Assembly: GCA_015680685.1 (NCBI GenBank)
Contig: MNCI01000606.1
Span: 389-64,388, forward strand
Source: Gnetum montanum
Lineage: Eukaryota; Streptophyta; Gnetopsida; Gnetales; Gnetaceae
Length of the DNA: 64,000 nucleotides
Reading direction: 5' to 3'
Shown: piece by piece, positions 41,111-52,899 of the stretch
Position numbering within the stretch: position 1 is the first letter of the stretch
Layout of the letters: every line of letters begins with the position of its first letter
Notes under the pieces: generated by a model
Databases searched by the model: none
Told to the model about the DNA's origin: nothing
What the model saw: only the letters and a program-made list of their open reading frames with translations
Made by a program: the position numbers and the translations under genes

Positions 41111-42129
41111 GTGAGGAGGAATCATCACTTGATGAGGTGGTGAACTAGAAAATCTTGTTGATTTAAAAATTCACCTTCAAAATTTGGGTAAGGTAGATTA
41201 GTTATGGGACTCTATGGATAGGAGATTTTAAGTTATTCTAAAAATTGTTGAAGAGTCCAAAGAAAAAAGTAGTAATCATGGCCATAGGAGGCAAAAGAAA
41301 GCTAAATGTGCCAATTAATTAGGTAAGTGCAAGATTGATGTAGTAGATGAAGTTGCAGAAATTGAATTAGATGATGGTGGTGGGTGTGACATCTACCAAT
41401 ATGAACATTCTAAAGGATGTTGCCCCATCTTGTCACACTTACAAGAGTCTGGGATGTGTTCTCTAAATCCATGACTAGCAAAAAGACAAACACCTAGAAG
41501 ATTACCTTATCCTCAAGGAAATCCTAGGCAATTCCATCAACAATAATAGTACTATCCAAGTAGAACTCCATTGTAATCATACAAGCAGTATGAATAGTGG
41601 CACCAATCATAGTTGTGGGGGATGCCACCACCAAGGTAGTAGTACCCTTACAGATAACTAGGTCCATATGGGTATTACATTCAGCAAACCCTATATCCAT
41701 GTGACTCTTCTAGTTACGTTTTTCCTTTCCAACATCACTACTACCCTTTCGAATACTATAGAGCTCATTCTCCACATTCTAGGAGGAATACCACATTCTA
41801 TCGTTATCCCCCTCCTATTATTGCATCTATTCCTCCATCCTCAATGCAAATACCACCTACTTAATCCATGCAAGGTGAACTTCAAACCCAACCATAGCAA
41901 CATAATGCTACTGGGGTAGTCAATCTACAACTAGTAGATCAATTGAGTGAATTAGAATATCATGCTCATAAAAGATCATTCTTTAGATCCAATAGCCCTA
42001 CTAAGCCCTCATAGACTTAGGCAGCTGGTCACCCTACTCGTACTTCATTCTCTGTAATTCATTCCATTGGAAACCCTTCAAACCAAATGCTACCTAAAAT
42101 CCATACTATTATGCTCACTCATACTGTAT
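41111..42129 (+). pseudogene. gag-protease linker of the Athila-like element, Pro/Gln/Tyr-rich
   Basis: A Cys-containing phrase CDIYQYEHSKGCCPILSHLQE (41387-41450) is shared with 25040-25105 and may be a zinc-binding knuckle variant. It is followed by LPYPQGNPRQFHQQ and YYPSRTPL in a Pro/Gln/Tyr-rich stretch that would be disordered. Many stops. Frame 41668-41919 is a shadow of this. Confidence 0.45.
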
Positions 42130-42470
42130 GTAATTAGATCTAGGCTAGTAATATTCCCAAGAAATTGGTTGATCTTGGGAGTCCTCTTATCTATTTTTAG
42201 ATTGCTGGGAATAAATCATGTAAAGCTCTTATTAATTTAGGTTTTGGTGTGAACTTGATTTCTCATGAGATGTATATTACTTGGAATCTACTACCTCTCA
42301 AAAAGGAAATTGGTAGACTAGACTATTCCATTGGGATTGGTCAAAGACACTATGACCACCATCTGTGGATAATCTAATTCTACTAATTTCCTAGTAATCA
42401 AGGTTGAGAACTACAAAGGGGACTTCCCAATCATGATGGTAAGGGCATGACTGAGCATTGTTGATGCAAG
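42130..42470 (+). pseudogene. Aspartic protease of the Athila-like element (degenerate)
   Basis: KLVDLGSPLIYFQIAGNKSC then KALINLGFGVNLISHEMY and IGRLDYSIGIGQ (42155-42340). The active-site block should read ALID-x-GA-x-VNLIS, as in Athila proteases; the catalytic Asp has become Asn, a G-to-A change, so the enzyme would be dead even without the stops. Confidence 0.7.
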
Positions 42471-42842
42471 AATAACATCAAAGATCTTTCCCTAGAGATA
42501 TCTAAGGAAAGTGCATTTGGAAAGATTGAGAAGAAACAAGTTCCATGAATCATGTACATCAATATAGGATGTAATTGCATGCAAAAACTCTAGTCCATGA
42601 AATAAACATCTATTTTTGCATGTAGGCAGTGTGCACATGAAGAAGATATTCAAAGGTGTCTATATGTGATAGCCACAAAACAAGAAGGCACCTAGTGGCT
42701 AACTGCTAATTCTAATAGCAACACAATGTGCATGGAACCTACTAAGAACTTGACATGCACTTATGCCACAAGCATGGATGAACTAGTGTAAGTTCATCAC
42801 CAACTCTCTAATGATGAAAATAATGATACTAATTGGGGAGAG

Positions 42843-43700
42843 TTGGAGATCCTTGAGAATTTCAAACAAGAGCTCCTAGAGTTGAAAACTCTACCTACTA
42901 GTTTGGAATATGCATTCTTAAAAAATCATAAACCAATCATACTTAATGCCAAACTTACTCTCCAGAAAAAAGTAAAACTATCAAAAGTGATCAACAAATG
43001 GCCAACAACCTTTGCTTGGTCATATCCTGAACTCATTAGAATTAATTCACAGATATGCTAGCACTGAATTTACACTAATTTGACCATGAAGCCAAGGATG
43101 CAACCACAATAGTGGTTGAATCCAAAATTGAAGCAAATCATCAAAGAGAAGATTGAACAACTCCTTAAGGTAGGGTTCATCTAGCCCATTGCAAATAGCA
43201 AAGTGGATTAACCCACTAGTGATAGTACCAAAGAGAGGTGGAAATGATAGGTTTATATCAATTTTAGAATGTTAAACATGACAGCATTCAAGGATCATTT
43301 TCCATTGTCATTCATTGATCAAGTATTGAATACCATATCTGGGCATTGCTATTATAGTTTTTTGGATGGTTATAGTGGCTATAACCAAATCCAAATCATG
43401 CCAGAGGATTAGGCCAAAACCACATTTGTGAATCCTTGGGGGACCTTTGCATATCGAAAGATGCCTTTTGATCTATGCAATGCTCCTGCTACATTCCAAC
43501 GCCTACTCTTAAGCATATTTCAACAAAAAATCAGTAGCAAAGTGGAGGTTTTTATTGATGACTTCTCCACTCATGATGCTAAAATCGAGAAAGCATTGGA
43601 CCACCTTGAGAAAGTACTCAAAAGATGTATGAAAAAAAATCTACGACTCAATTGGCAAAAGAGCCATCTCATGGTCTAAGAAGGCATTGTATTGGGACAT
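42843..43700 (+). pseudogene. Reverse transcriptase of the Athila-like element (degenerate)
   Basis: MEILENFKQELLELKTLPTS and LEYAFLKNHKPIILNAKLT open the pol linker (42843-42960), then WPTTFAWSY. RT follows: VYINFRMLNM (43250), FKDHFPLSFIDQVLNTISGH (43288), YYSFLDGYSGYNQIQIMPED (43350-43410), WGTFAYRKMPFDLCNAPATF (43438), FIDDFSTHD at 43552 with both catalytic Asp, and VLKRCMKKNLRLNWQKS. The FIDDFS form is typical of Athila RT. Stops occur before and after but the 43428-43679 block is clean. Confidence 0.9.
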
Positions 43701-44420
43701 AGAATTTCATAGGAAGGGATTGAGATAAACCCCAAAAAGATAAGGATCATCCAAGGAATCACTCACTAACCAAAGATTGTTAAAGATGTTCAATCATTCC
43801 TTGGATACACTAGCTACTATTGATGATTTATAGAGAATTTCTCTAAGATCACAAAATCATTGGTCAAGCTAATAGAGAAAGATGCTCCCTTCATCTAGAC
43901 CAAGAAATGTAAAAATGCATTTTATAGCCTTAAGCAAAAGCTCATAGAGACTCCAATTCTATGAACACTTGAATAGTCTAGACCATTTTATATCATGATG
44001 GATACATCTAATTACACCTTGGGAGCTATTCTTACATAGTTGGATGATAAACAATGTCCATATTACATCCATTGCACAAGTCAAAGCATTGTTGGTGCAT
44101 AGATGAATTACACCACCATAGAGAAAGAATTTATGGTGGTGGTGTATGCTCTAAAAATGTTTAGGCACTATGTGCTTGAATATAAAATGTTTGTGCAAAT
44201 TGATCATAGTGCCATTCACTTCCTCATGAATAAACCAATGGTGAGCCCTCACATCATACAATGGCTAGTGATCTTATAGGAATTTGATCTTACAATGATA
44301 GATTAAAAGGAAACTAAGAATATGGATGTTGATAACTTGTCTTGATTACGATTGGATAGTAAAGAGGAGGAGAGCCTACTCTCTGACCAATTTTTTATGA
44401 ACTCCTCTTTGTTGGAGCAA
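43701..44420 (+). pseudogene. RNase H and connection domain of the Athila-like element (degenerate)
   Basis: VLGHRIS and INPKKIRIIQGI follow RT; then VQSFLGYTSYY, FSKITKSLVKLIEKDAPFI (43835), then RNase H: YIMMDTSNYTLGAIL (43990), MNYTTIEKEFMVVVYALKMF (44104), VQIDHSAIHFLMNKPMVSPH (44195), EFDLTMID. The first Asp (D-T-S-N-Y) and the D of QIDH are present. Stops interrupt about every 40 codons. The same domain in another copy is at 49540-49950 (minus). Confidence 0.8.
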
Positions 44421-44479
44421 TAAATGAATAAGTGCCCACATAACCAAAATGGTATGATGGCATCCTCATTTATCTTCAC

Positions 44480-45660
44480 TCAGGAGATGCCTCAAGATCT
44501 GCACTAAAGGAAGAAACAACAATTTCTTCATCGAGCTAAGCACTTCATGGAAATTAAGAAATACCTTTACAAAGTGTGTGTTGATGGCCTCATTCATTGG
44601 TGTGTCCCTAATGTAGATTAATTACACGTTCTCTAGGATGCTCACAAAGGTCCTTGTAGAGGTCACTATGTTGGGATATGCATGGCCATAAAAATCCTAA
44701 TGGAAGGATATTATTGGCCCACAATCTTCAGGGATGCCCACCAATTTGTTTGATCCTATGAGTGCTATCAATGAGATGGTGGGATGACTACACATATGGA
44801 GGATCCTAAAATTTTCAACCCTTTGACATATGGGACATTGACTTCATGGGTTCCACCACACCCATGTCAAATGGAAAGACATATATAATCATCATCATTT
44901 ACTATTGTACCAAATGGGTAGAATCAGTAGTTGTCATTGACTATACATTAGCCACTACTACTTAGTTTGTAGAACAAAATGTTCTGAATAGGTTTAGGAT
45001 GTCATGTGCACTGATTTCTGACAATGGAACCCATTTTACAAGTGCTACTTTTTAAAAACTCATGCAATTATTAGGGATCAAATATAAATTAACAATACCC
45101 TATCACCCCCAAGCCAATAGTCAAGCAGAGGTGACTAATAGGGAGATAAAAAAATTCTAACAAGAACTATTAGCAAATATAGGAGAGATTGGAGAACAAA
45201 ACTTAATGATGCCCTTTAGGCCTACTACTCAACATGAAAAATCTCTATTGGTTACTCTCCTTATGAGTTAGTGTATGAAAAACTTTCAATGCTCCTAATT
45301 CAATCCAAGCTTCGTACACTCTCAACAACTACCTTGACCTAAGTCTGGGAAAAAAAAAGAAAGATTAATCAACCTAAACATGCTAGAAAAAAATCAAATT
45401 GTGGCCTCATACTTGAATTAAGTGCATAAGGCATTCAATAAAAAATGTCATGATCTTAGGATACAAAAACAAAAATTTCAACTGGGAGATAAGGTTCTCT
45501 ATTGGAACCCCACACATGTTCCTAAGAAAATGAAATTTAAAACATTGTGGGAGGGGCCTTATACAATTGATAAAACCTTTCCTTCTAGGACCATGATCAT
45601 ATACAAACCTAAAATACCAACAAGAAGCATCTGGTCAACGTCTAATAGATAAATCCTTTC
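44480..45660 (+). pseudogene. Integrase of the Athila-like element (degenerate)
   Basis: The zinc (HHCC) region: AHKGPCRGHYVGICMAIKIL, MEGYYWPTIFRDAHQFV, SYECYQ (44640-44770). Core: IDFMGSTTPMSNGKTYIIII (44830), TKWVES, CALISDNGTHFTSATF (45005), YKLTIPYHPQANSQAEVTNR (45085-45145); D, D and E of the catalytic triad are all visible. C-terminal part: MHKAFNKKCHDLRIQKQKF, LGDKVLYWN, WEGPYTID (45422-45580), typical of gypsy integrase ends (GDKVLLYN...WSGPF). One frameshift near 44820 and several stops. Confidence 0.85.
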
Positions 45661-47339
45661 CACAAGCCCAAGTAAGCCAATGCAACACATACCTCAATGA
45701 ATGGATGACCATGGTTAATTTTTCAAATCTCCTTCTTCCAACTCAATTGAGGGGAAGATGGTCATCCATATTAATCACATACATGGCTTCTCAATTTTTC
45801 TATTTTTTGTTTTACACATTTTCTTTTGCAAATTTTTTATTTTACAACATTTTATTTTTTAAAATTTTTTCTATTTTACACTATTTTCATTTTACACCAT
45901 CGTTAGTACATTTATTTTTTTTTGAATATTTTACACTTATTTATTTTACTTTATTTTAGTATGGTTTTCTTTTTTTTTTTGTTAATAAACATGCTTTGTG
46001 CCAACAATACATACTAGTGTTGTAGTTGTTGCTAATGGTGGTTTGTGCTTAATGTTTTGTTTGCTAATGTCAGGTTTCCATTTTTGAATTTTTGTATCAA
46101 TGACTAAGACATAGTTTCTTTTTCATGGAATAGGTAGTGAGTCCATGACATCCACCCATCCACAAACTATATGGTTTTCCTTATTTTGGAGGTATAAGGT
46201 CCCTTTCATTAAATAAAAATTTAATAAATTTATGACCTTGGTAGTTTCTAGAATTGGAAAGGATTCAAAGGTTTGCATAGAGTGTGACTTCAAAGGGACT
46301 CAATACTCTTTGCACTCTTCTACTTACTTGGGTGCAGGGGTGTTTTTGTAGACTTCTTATCATTCCATGTCAACCAATAATAGGAAGTTAAATAAGTCTT
46401 TACATGGTGTGGGTCCCATTGAAAAAGAAAGAAAAAAAGAAAAAAAAGAATAATAAAAACAAAACAAAAAAAGAAAAAAGAAAAAACAAATGATGGGAAT
46501 TCAAAGCACACCCCTTAGACAAATAAATGGGCTATAAGCACTAGTTATAGGCCTAGAAATACATGTTACCCATGCCTAAAGGTCCCCTCTAACTAAGGCC
46601 CTCTCTCACTTCCTTTTCTTCTTCTTAAAGAATGATGGTTGTTCTATGGCAACACTCCTATATCTTGAGGAGTGGATCGATCTTGGAGCAGTAATGTGAA
46701 GTCACTAAAAGCAGTTGGTTCTGGGCTAGACTAAGGATGGATTTTCTTAGGTCATTTAAACATAAATCCACAAGGAAATTTTTATGATCTCAATTTGGAA
46801 TTTCATTTTACATTCTCCATCATCTATCTCTGCTATCCATGATTGAACTCATTGTTGGTGTCCATGTTTCTGATTCGGTGTCTTTGTTTTTTGTACTTGA
46901 ATTATTTGGTAGAATATTTTAAGTTTTTGTCCTTAACTTTCATGAACCATTAATTGCTTATGGGGCACACAAAATCCTTTGGTTGACTTATGTAAGGACA
47001 AACAAGGTAGGCACTTTCTATGGGGAGGACACACTTGCATATCTATCAGTTGGGTTCATTAAGCATCTTATCCTTAGGTATTCTTACAATTAGAATCTTT
47101 TGTATACCCATCTTTTGCATTCAACCATGTGCTCCTTTACATGTTTTCTTTAATTCATAGATTCTTTATAAAATTTTAAAATTTTTGGGCTTTCAAACAC
47201 CATCTTCAATGATTTCATCATATTCTTGGATTTTTTGGGACTCCATGGACCCCAAATTCATTTAAAAATTTCTTGTATTTGTTTGAAATATTCAAAATCA
47301 AAAATTTTGTTTTCAAACCTTGTAAACAGGGCCCTGTTG
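45661..47339 (+). other. 3' untranslated region of the Athila-like element
   Basis: Begins with TTGAGGGGAAGATGGTCATCC (45747), then a T-rich region (45780-45980) and blocks shared in order with 26740-27200: GTGACTTCAAAGGGACTC, CAACCAATAATAGGAAG, TTTACATGGTGTGGG, an A-rich tract (46421-46490), CATGTTACCCATGCCTAAAGG. No coding frame is supported. Similarity to the gag-only element fades after about 46850. Confidence 0.6.
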
Positions 47340-47844
47340 ATAGAACCTATGCATATATGTGAACCTATTGATGTAGCACAAAAATACTATAAATATGCAT
47401 GACTCCCTTAGAAATTTTCACATTTTCTCATAAACGCCAAGGGAGTTTTTCAAATGTTCAGAGCCCAGAACCTTCTAAAGCCCATAACTTTCTAACTATT
47501 TATCCAAATCACTCCATTCTTTGACCTTGTAGCTCCTAGACTTAAGATCTTCATCATGGGGGCAATAAATGTGCCATTTTTGACAAAAAATTATTCACCA
47601 CTTTTCTAACTCCCACAAAGGTTTAACTAAAAAATCAACATTTAAACATGAAATTACAGAAGTGAAACCCTTCTAATGGGCTTTGGTGAAACTTATAATA
47701 AAAATTAATTAATAAAATAATAATATGATAATCAATATACCATGATTCAAATGTAGCCAAGTGTAACTAACTAAAGAGATAAGGTATTCAAATATTTGGA
47801 GTTACACATTATATCTACTAATCCACGGATGTGTTGTCACCACA
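47340..47844 (+). other. LTR-like stretch with TATA box
   Basis: TGTTGATAGAACCTATGC at 47336 has an LTR-like TG start, and ACTATAAATATGCATGAC (47387-47403) is a good TATA context. I found no second copy and cannot place the other end. The text CTATAAATATGC is also in the LTR at 38509, but the rest does not match it. It may be the LTR of another element whose coding region follows. Confidence 0.35.
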
Positions 47845-49110
47845 GATGGCACCAAAAGGTAAACACATGCAGGACGAAAGACCATCTGAACCAAGGGAGA
47901 AATAGCTAAGAATGGAAAAGGGCCAAAAATAGGTCCAGGAAGAACCAATTGCAACCCATGCCTTGGGACCTATTAGGGAAAAGGATAAAGTGGAATCTAT
48001 TTGTTAGATTCCAGAACAAGTGGTAGCAATAGAACATTCCCACCAGGATGAGGCACTAGCTCAACAAGAAAACCTTCATCTAACCTCAACAGAGTCTACC
48101 TAAATTAAATCAAATCAAGGAACATCCAGAATATGGTGCTCTAGGAGTTGAACTTTGGCTCTTTCTTGGAGCAAGCAACTAAAGAGGTATAGGACCAATT
48201 GAAAACCTCTCCCATGTGGCCAATAATCACTTTTAGTAGGGAGTGGTATATGGGAGAGACATTCTTATTTTGGAATAATAGGAAAGTTGGTTCAATGGTT
48301 AAAATTAAGGAATTTCAGTGTCCTACTTAGTGTAGGCCATTGTAGAGGCATTTGGATTATTTTAAACTAGGATAAATCTTGTTAAGATTTTGATGCAAGC
48401 AAACCCTAGCATCAAAAAGGAATGGGTTCAGCAATGCTATGGTGTTGACCACAAGGAGTATGATGTGATCACACTAACAAAAGGAATCCACTACAAGATT
48501 GTGATGTTTCACCTAAACTCCATGGTGCCCAGCAAGATCACTGACTTTTTTTTCCATGCATGTGCTACTCTGAGTGGGAGATTCCCTGTCAACCTTCCAT
48601 AGCTGATCTATCTAGAGATAGAGAAGTGTTTTAAAGAGAATTACCATGGAAGGAAGGCACTCCCCTTTCCATGCCTCTTTAGAAGCTATGTTGAAGGGGA
48701 GAAATAGTCTGCTACACTAACGATGTTGTTCAATGCGCTCTGATTGCTAATTGGGTGGAGATGATGAGGATGAAATGCTTGCAACAACCATACAAGAAGA
48801 GGAGCAATAGCCACCACCTCCACTTATCACTCAAAACATTATGTTGGATATCACTGCAACATTCCAACAGTTGCACAAGTACCAAGAATGGCTCTTGAGC
48901 GAGCAAGAGCAATGAGTACACACCAGTGGTGGAGACCCATCTATGTACTAGCCAACAATGAGCCAACAATAATCATGATGTATGATTTACCATTGGATGA
49001 ATGGGTGATGGAACCCATGAAGTTAATTTCTCACAAGTTAAAAAACTCTAGTGGTTGGATTCATTACTACAGTTCCTCAAAATATGTTATTACCCCACCA
49101 TCTTAATGAT
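47845..49110 (+). pseudogene. Unrecognised decayed frame, probably a TE extra ORF
   Basis: ATG at 47845 opens MAPKGKHMQDERPSEPREK, then an acidic, Gln/Glu-rich part (EQVVAIEHSHQDEALAQQEN, 48020) broken by stops. The best stretch is at 48390-48602: MMQANPSIKKEWVQQCYGVD, HKEYDVITLTKGIHYKIVMF, ITDFFFHACATLSGRFPVNL, then LIYLEIEKCF. A later piece (48888-49106) reads RARAMSTHQWWRP and YDLPLDEWVMEPMKL. I recognise no domain; the length and the LTR-like sequence upstream suggest an accessory ORF of a retroelement. Another minus frame here is a shadow. Confidence 0.4.
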
Positions 49111-49539
49111 AATATTCATAGGCTTTGGCAAAGTAATACACATCATAGAAGAGTGTTAGTCAGAAGCACCCATCCATGAGAATTTTAATGGTTGTTCTCC
49201 TTCTCATGTAGTGGCCTTTGCCTACTTCTTTATGTGCATCTTAAAGAATACTTAGTTAAGTTTTTCCTTAAAACATACTAGCATATCAAGCCATCTACAC
49301 AAATCTTGTAGAGGTTCCCCTCTAACTCCATGAAATATTTGACATGGTGCAAGAATTACTAGGTTTTTTACTTATACCATTCAAGAGAGACTATATGCTT
49401 CTTTAGGTATATGAAATAATTAGCAAAACAAGGACTAGTTATTGATAAAGAAACTAGAGTAGCTATTGCAAATAAAGGTTCATTAGAAAATTGATTGGAT
49501 AAAAAAGATTATTCATTAGTCTTATTATTCCATGTTATT
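49111..49539. other. Unassigned AT-rich sequence
   Basis: No conserved frame or repeat recognised. A minus-strand gypsy relic begins right after it. Confidence 0.3.
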
Positions 49540-49950
49540 TAAGATAAATGATATGAAATAATATTTTCTATTCCATTTTATCAATCATGATGATGTTGAA
49601 CTCTTCTAAGAGCATTTTTCATAAAATAATTTGAGTGCTCTCTATTGGTTTATTTATGAGAAACTAAATTTTATGATGATCAGTGTACATAAAAACAAGA
49701 TATCTAAGCACATAGTACTTGAACGTTTCAAGTGCATATACTACTACCATTAGCTCCTTATTAATTGGGATGTAGTTTTGTTATGCACCTCTTCTTTTCT
49801 AGTGTAAATAATATGGATGCTTTTGATTGTTCATTTGCATAAGCATGACTTCCAAGATGTAATTAGATGCATCAAATATTATGTGGATGAGTTGTTATGT
49901 CCACTTTTTAGGTTGGCTTCAAATTAAAACTAGGTATGTTTTCAATGTCA
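49540..49950 (-). pseudogene. Gypsy RNase H relic
   Basis: On the minus strand: IFDASNYILEVMLMQM (about 49880), then ELMVVVYALETFKYYVLRYL (49760-49700), YTDHHKI and FLINKPIESTQII, then LLEEFNIIMIDKME (49600). These match the C-D-A-S-D-x-A-x-G-A, E-K-E-L-L-A-V-V-x-A, Y-T-D-H and LLQEFD motifs of gypsy RNase H. Frameshifts and stops are frequent. No RT or integrase could be linked to it on either side. Confidence 0.7.
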
Positions 49951-51330
49951 TTCCATGAGTATAAGAGTACCAAATCTTCCAAATACATAATCACACAGCA
50001 TATTTTTAGCTTCTAGGAATTTTCGAGGATCATTTCAATTTATAATCCAACTTATGAGCTTAGTTTCCTATGATCCTTGAAAAACTTCAAAATAAAAATG
50101 TTTTTAAATGTTAGAGGTGATGGGAAATCAAATTTAGCTTCCTTTAACATCGTACTATAAAATGTCTCCAAAATAGCCTTGGGAAACACATTTCTAGCCT
50201 TTGTAGACCTTTGGGGATCATTCAGGGCCATGTTCTAATTTTTCAATGTCAATTCTAGAAACTTTATAAAAATCCTAGAAAAAGTCAAAAAGTTCAAGAT
50301 CATCATTGTTGGAACCATTGAATCTCACCACAGCTACATTCTCACATGCACAATGAATTTCCAAGGCCAAGAAAACTCATCGATAATAGTTTTAGCACTC
50401 AAGGCTTTCAAATTTGACACATTTTGCAAGTTTTTTGAAACTTAGGAAATTAATATTTTTGGCTAACTATGGGGCATTGGCAAGGTTAGATCTCATCTTA
50501 GAACATTTAAATCATCTCATATACCAAGTTTGTAATATTTCATAGGTTTCTAGACCTCTTAGTGCCTCAAAGTTACCATTTTGACTTATTCTAGGGTTAG
50601 TTTTGGCCTTTCTAGAGTTAGAATTTTCAAAAGGAAAACTATGAAAATTTTTCTAACTTCAAGGATTAATGCTAATGTTGTCAATAAGATTCAAATTAGC
50701 AATGTTAAATTGTGTTAGGGAAACTTCCAATATTAATTTTCTTCATCCTAGTAGTCTTTAGCAATAGTTTGGGACTCAAACTAGATTCCCAGAAACTCTA
50801 AAATCTAACTTAGTTGAAGCAATTCAAAATTTTGCTAATTGTCAACTTGATAATTTTTGAAACTTACAAAATGACATCTATTGTAGTAAGAATTCTTACA
50901 AATCTAAGATTTAACACAACCCTACAAGGAAATGATCTAAGCATTCCACAACCACTAAATGGTCTAAAGAAATAAATCTTTAAATCAAAAGGGGACTTGA
51001 ATATTGTTAGAAATTCCAATAATTTGATGTAATGTTTTTACCAAACGCGAGAGAAACAAGAAGTAAAAATAAATGCATGGAATAGCTAATGAAGTATAAC
51101 ATATGTTTAAAACAAAAACACATGCATGATGTAATGTTAAAGAAAGTGTTACATAGAATAACGTTTGTGAAAAGAATAAACTGTACATGATTAAAAAGAG
51201 AGATAGAAAAGTGGAACAAATCAAAGGCAAATTTATTGAAAATTATGCCCTTAAAAGTAGAAATATAGAAAAATTAAATATCAAGAGAAAGAACCTAGGA
51301 GGTTGTGATGGTAATACTATGAGATGAAAT
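49951..51330. other. Unassigned AT-rich sequence left of the second copia-like element
   Basis: No supported coding frame or structural feature. The minus frames around 50985-51230 are Phe/Leu-rich low-complexity readings. The right edge is defined by the LTR start at 51331. Confidence 0.4.
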
Positions 51331-52413
51331 TGAGAACTGAGAACTTAGAAGGAGGGATGAATAAGTTGTCCAAATTGCAAGCAACACCTTTTACACAAAA
51401 CATAAGATTTACGTGGTTCCCTAACTTGGGTAGTCCACACTCAAAGGGTAGAATCCTTGCATATCTCTAGTCCTTGTTACTTCTAAAATGTGACTTAGAG
51501 GACACCATGACCTTTACAAAGTTTAAGCTCTGCTAAGAAGAGTTTTGTTGTTGCAAAAACTCTTAACCTTGTAAGGTTCCAACAGGCTTAAGAGTGTTTT
51601 AAAGGATCTCACAACCTGTACAAAATAGAGCTTAGCTCTAGAGTTCTTTGATGAAATAAAACAACTTAATTCCATAGGATCCAAATAATCTCTAAAAGGA
51701 TTCCTTCTTGCAAGAAGCACATCAACCCCTCAAGGCAACAAGAAAGAAAAAAAAACCACAAGGAGACATTGTAACTTAATTTACAAAATCCTTGTACAAT
51801 GAAGCATAGTTCCACAATAAATCTAATAAATGATGTGACAATTAAAGTACACAAGTACAACAACATGAGATAGATAATGATAAATTTGATGTTTATAATA
51901 CTTACACAATTTCCAAGAGTTTTAAGTCTACTTATAGCCTCAGAGTTTTCAAAAATACCTCAAAATTCATGCAATATCTATTCAACGACTAGTGTAGATG
52001 TCTCCTTCGAGATTGGGATGTCTCTATGAATTTAGCTTCAACTCTGGGGAGATGTCTCCTTTTAGAATGGAACATCTATGAGGAGATTTCTTCTTGACAA
52101 AGGAGACAAATCCTATTTTTGGAAGACATCTTCCTATGATTGACTTCCTCTTGTCCAAGGTGTCTTCTTTTCCTTGGATACATCTCATTAACTTTTGAGA
52201 TATGGGAGGCTTTCTCTTGTTGATTTAGCTTCCTCTCAATCCCTAAAGCATCTTAATTTAGCTTGTTGTCTTCATAGTTGTCCATGCTCTCATTTTTCCT
52301 ATGAGTCTTTATCCATTATGTGGAGTTCTTGTCCTTGTCCTATAAATACAAAATCTACAATAAACATCATTTTTTCTCTATTTTCCTTAATGTTTTGACA
52401 TACCAAAGGGTCA
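51331..52413 (-). repeat. 3' LTR of the second copia-like element (copy C)
   Basis: Plus-strand view: TGAGAACTGAGAACTTAGAAG to TACCAAAGGGTCA. Matches 56912-58021 block by block: ACACAAAACATAAGA(T/A)TTACGTGGTTCC, CTTGGGTAGT(C/T)CACAC, AAGCACATCAACCCC, the ATGTCTCC motif region (51990-52190), CCTTAATGTTTTGACATACCAAA. Moderate divergence between the two. Confidence 0.85.
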
Positions 52414-52424
52414 AAAATCTCCTC

Positions 52425-52445
52425 CTTTTTGGTAATGTCAAAAAA
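52425..52445 (-). other. Polypurine tract of the second copia-like element
   Basis: On the minus strand ACCAAAAAGGAGGAGATTTT lies just before the LTR start (TGACCCTTTGG). The equivalent in the first element (2525-2540) reads CCAAAAATGGGGATATTG. Confidence 0.6.
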
Positions 52446-52899
52446 TTAAGAAAATAAGTGAGTATAATCATGAAAATAAAATATAGCACAAGCACTTCTC
52501 CCCATTTTTGGACATGAACAAAAAGGATAATGCACATAAACTCTATGGTAGAAAAGAAAATATTAAAATATTAAAGGATCAAGATAGATAAATTCCAATG
52601 GTAGCCATGATGATAATGAAGATAATGGCTCTAAGGCTCAAGGCATAGGGTAGAGATTGCATGAAATATAACAATGAGACTATAAAGGAAAAAACATGTA
52701 TCTATAATAAAAACATCAAAAAAACATAAGCATGATATAAACACATAAACTATCTATTCATGAACTATCCACATAAACTATTCATAAAACTTGTCCACAA
52801 TGCATATAGTTGCTCACATATCCTTATCATGTACAAAAACCAAATATGTGTACATCATCAAGAAAAATGTTTCTCCCTTCCTTTTTCTTTCAAACATCA

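Larger units (their letters stand above)
38509..47300 (+). mobile_element. Athila-like Ty3-gypsy element with pol, 3' LTR not found
   Basis: Order: LTR (38509-39338), primer-binding site (39340), leader and gag (to 41110), linker, protease (42130-42460), RT (42843-43700), RNase H (43700-44400), integrase (44480-45660), 3' untranslated part similar to that of the gag-only element (to about 47300). The RT box FIDDFS and the tRNA-Asp type primer site fit the Athila branch. The expected second LTR starting TGATGAAGTGTG was not seen before the window changes character at about 47340, so the element is probably truncated at its 3' end. Coding frames carry many stops. Confidence 0.8.

Noticed and set aside
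46320-46511. Phe-rich minus-strand frame
   Set aside because: It is the complement of an A-rich tract in the 3' region of the Athila-like element.
47336-47844. 3' LTR of the Athila-like element at 38509
   Set aside because: Only the TATA words are shared; the start (TGTTGATAG, not TGATGAAG) and the remainder do not match.
50985-51230. Two overlapping minus frames of 70-81 codons, membrane-like
   Set aside because: AT-rich low-complexity; overlapping frames look equally hydrophobic, and there is no motif.
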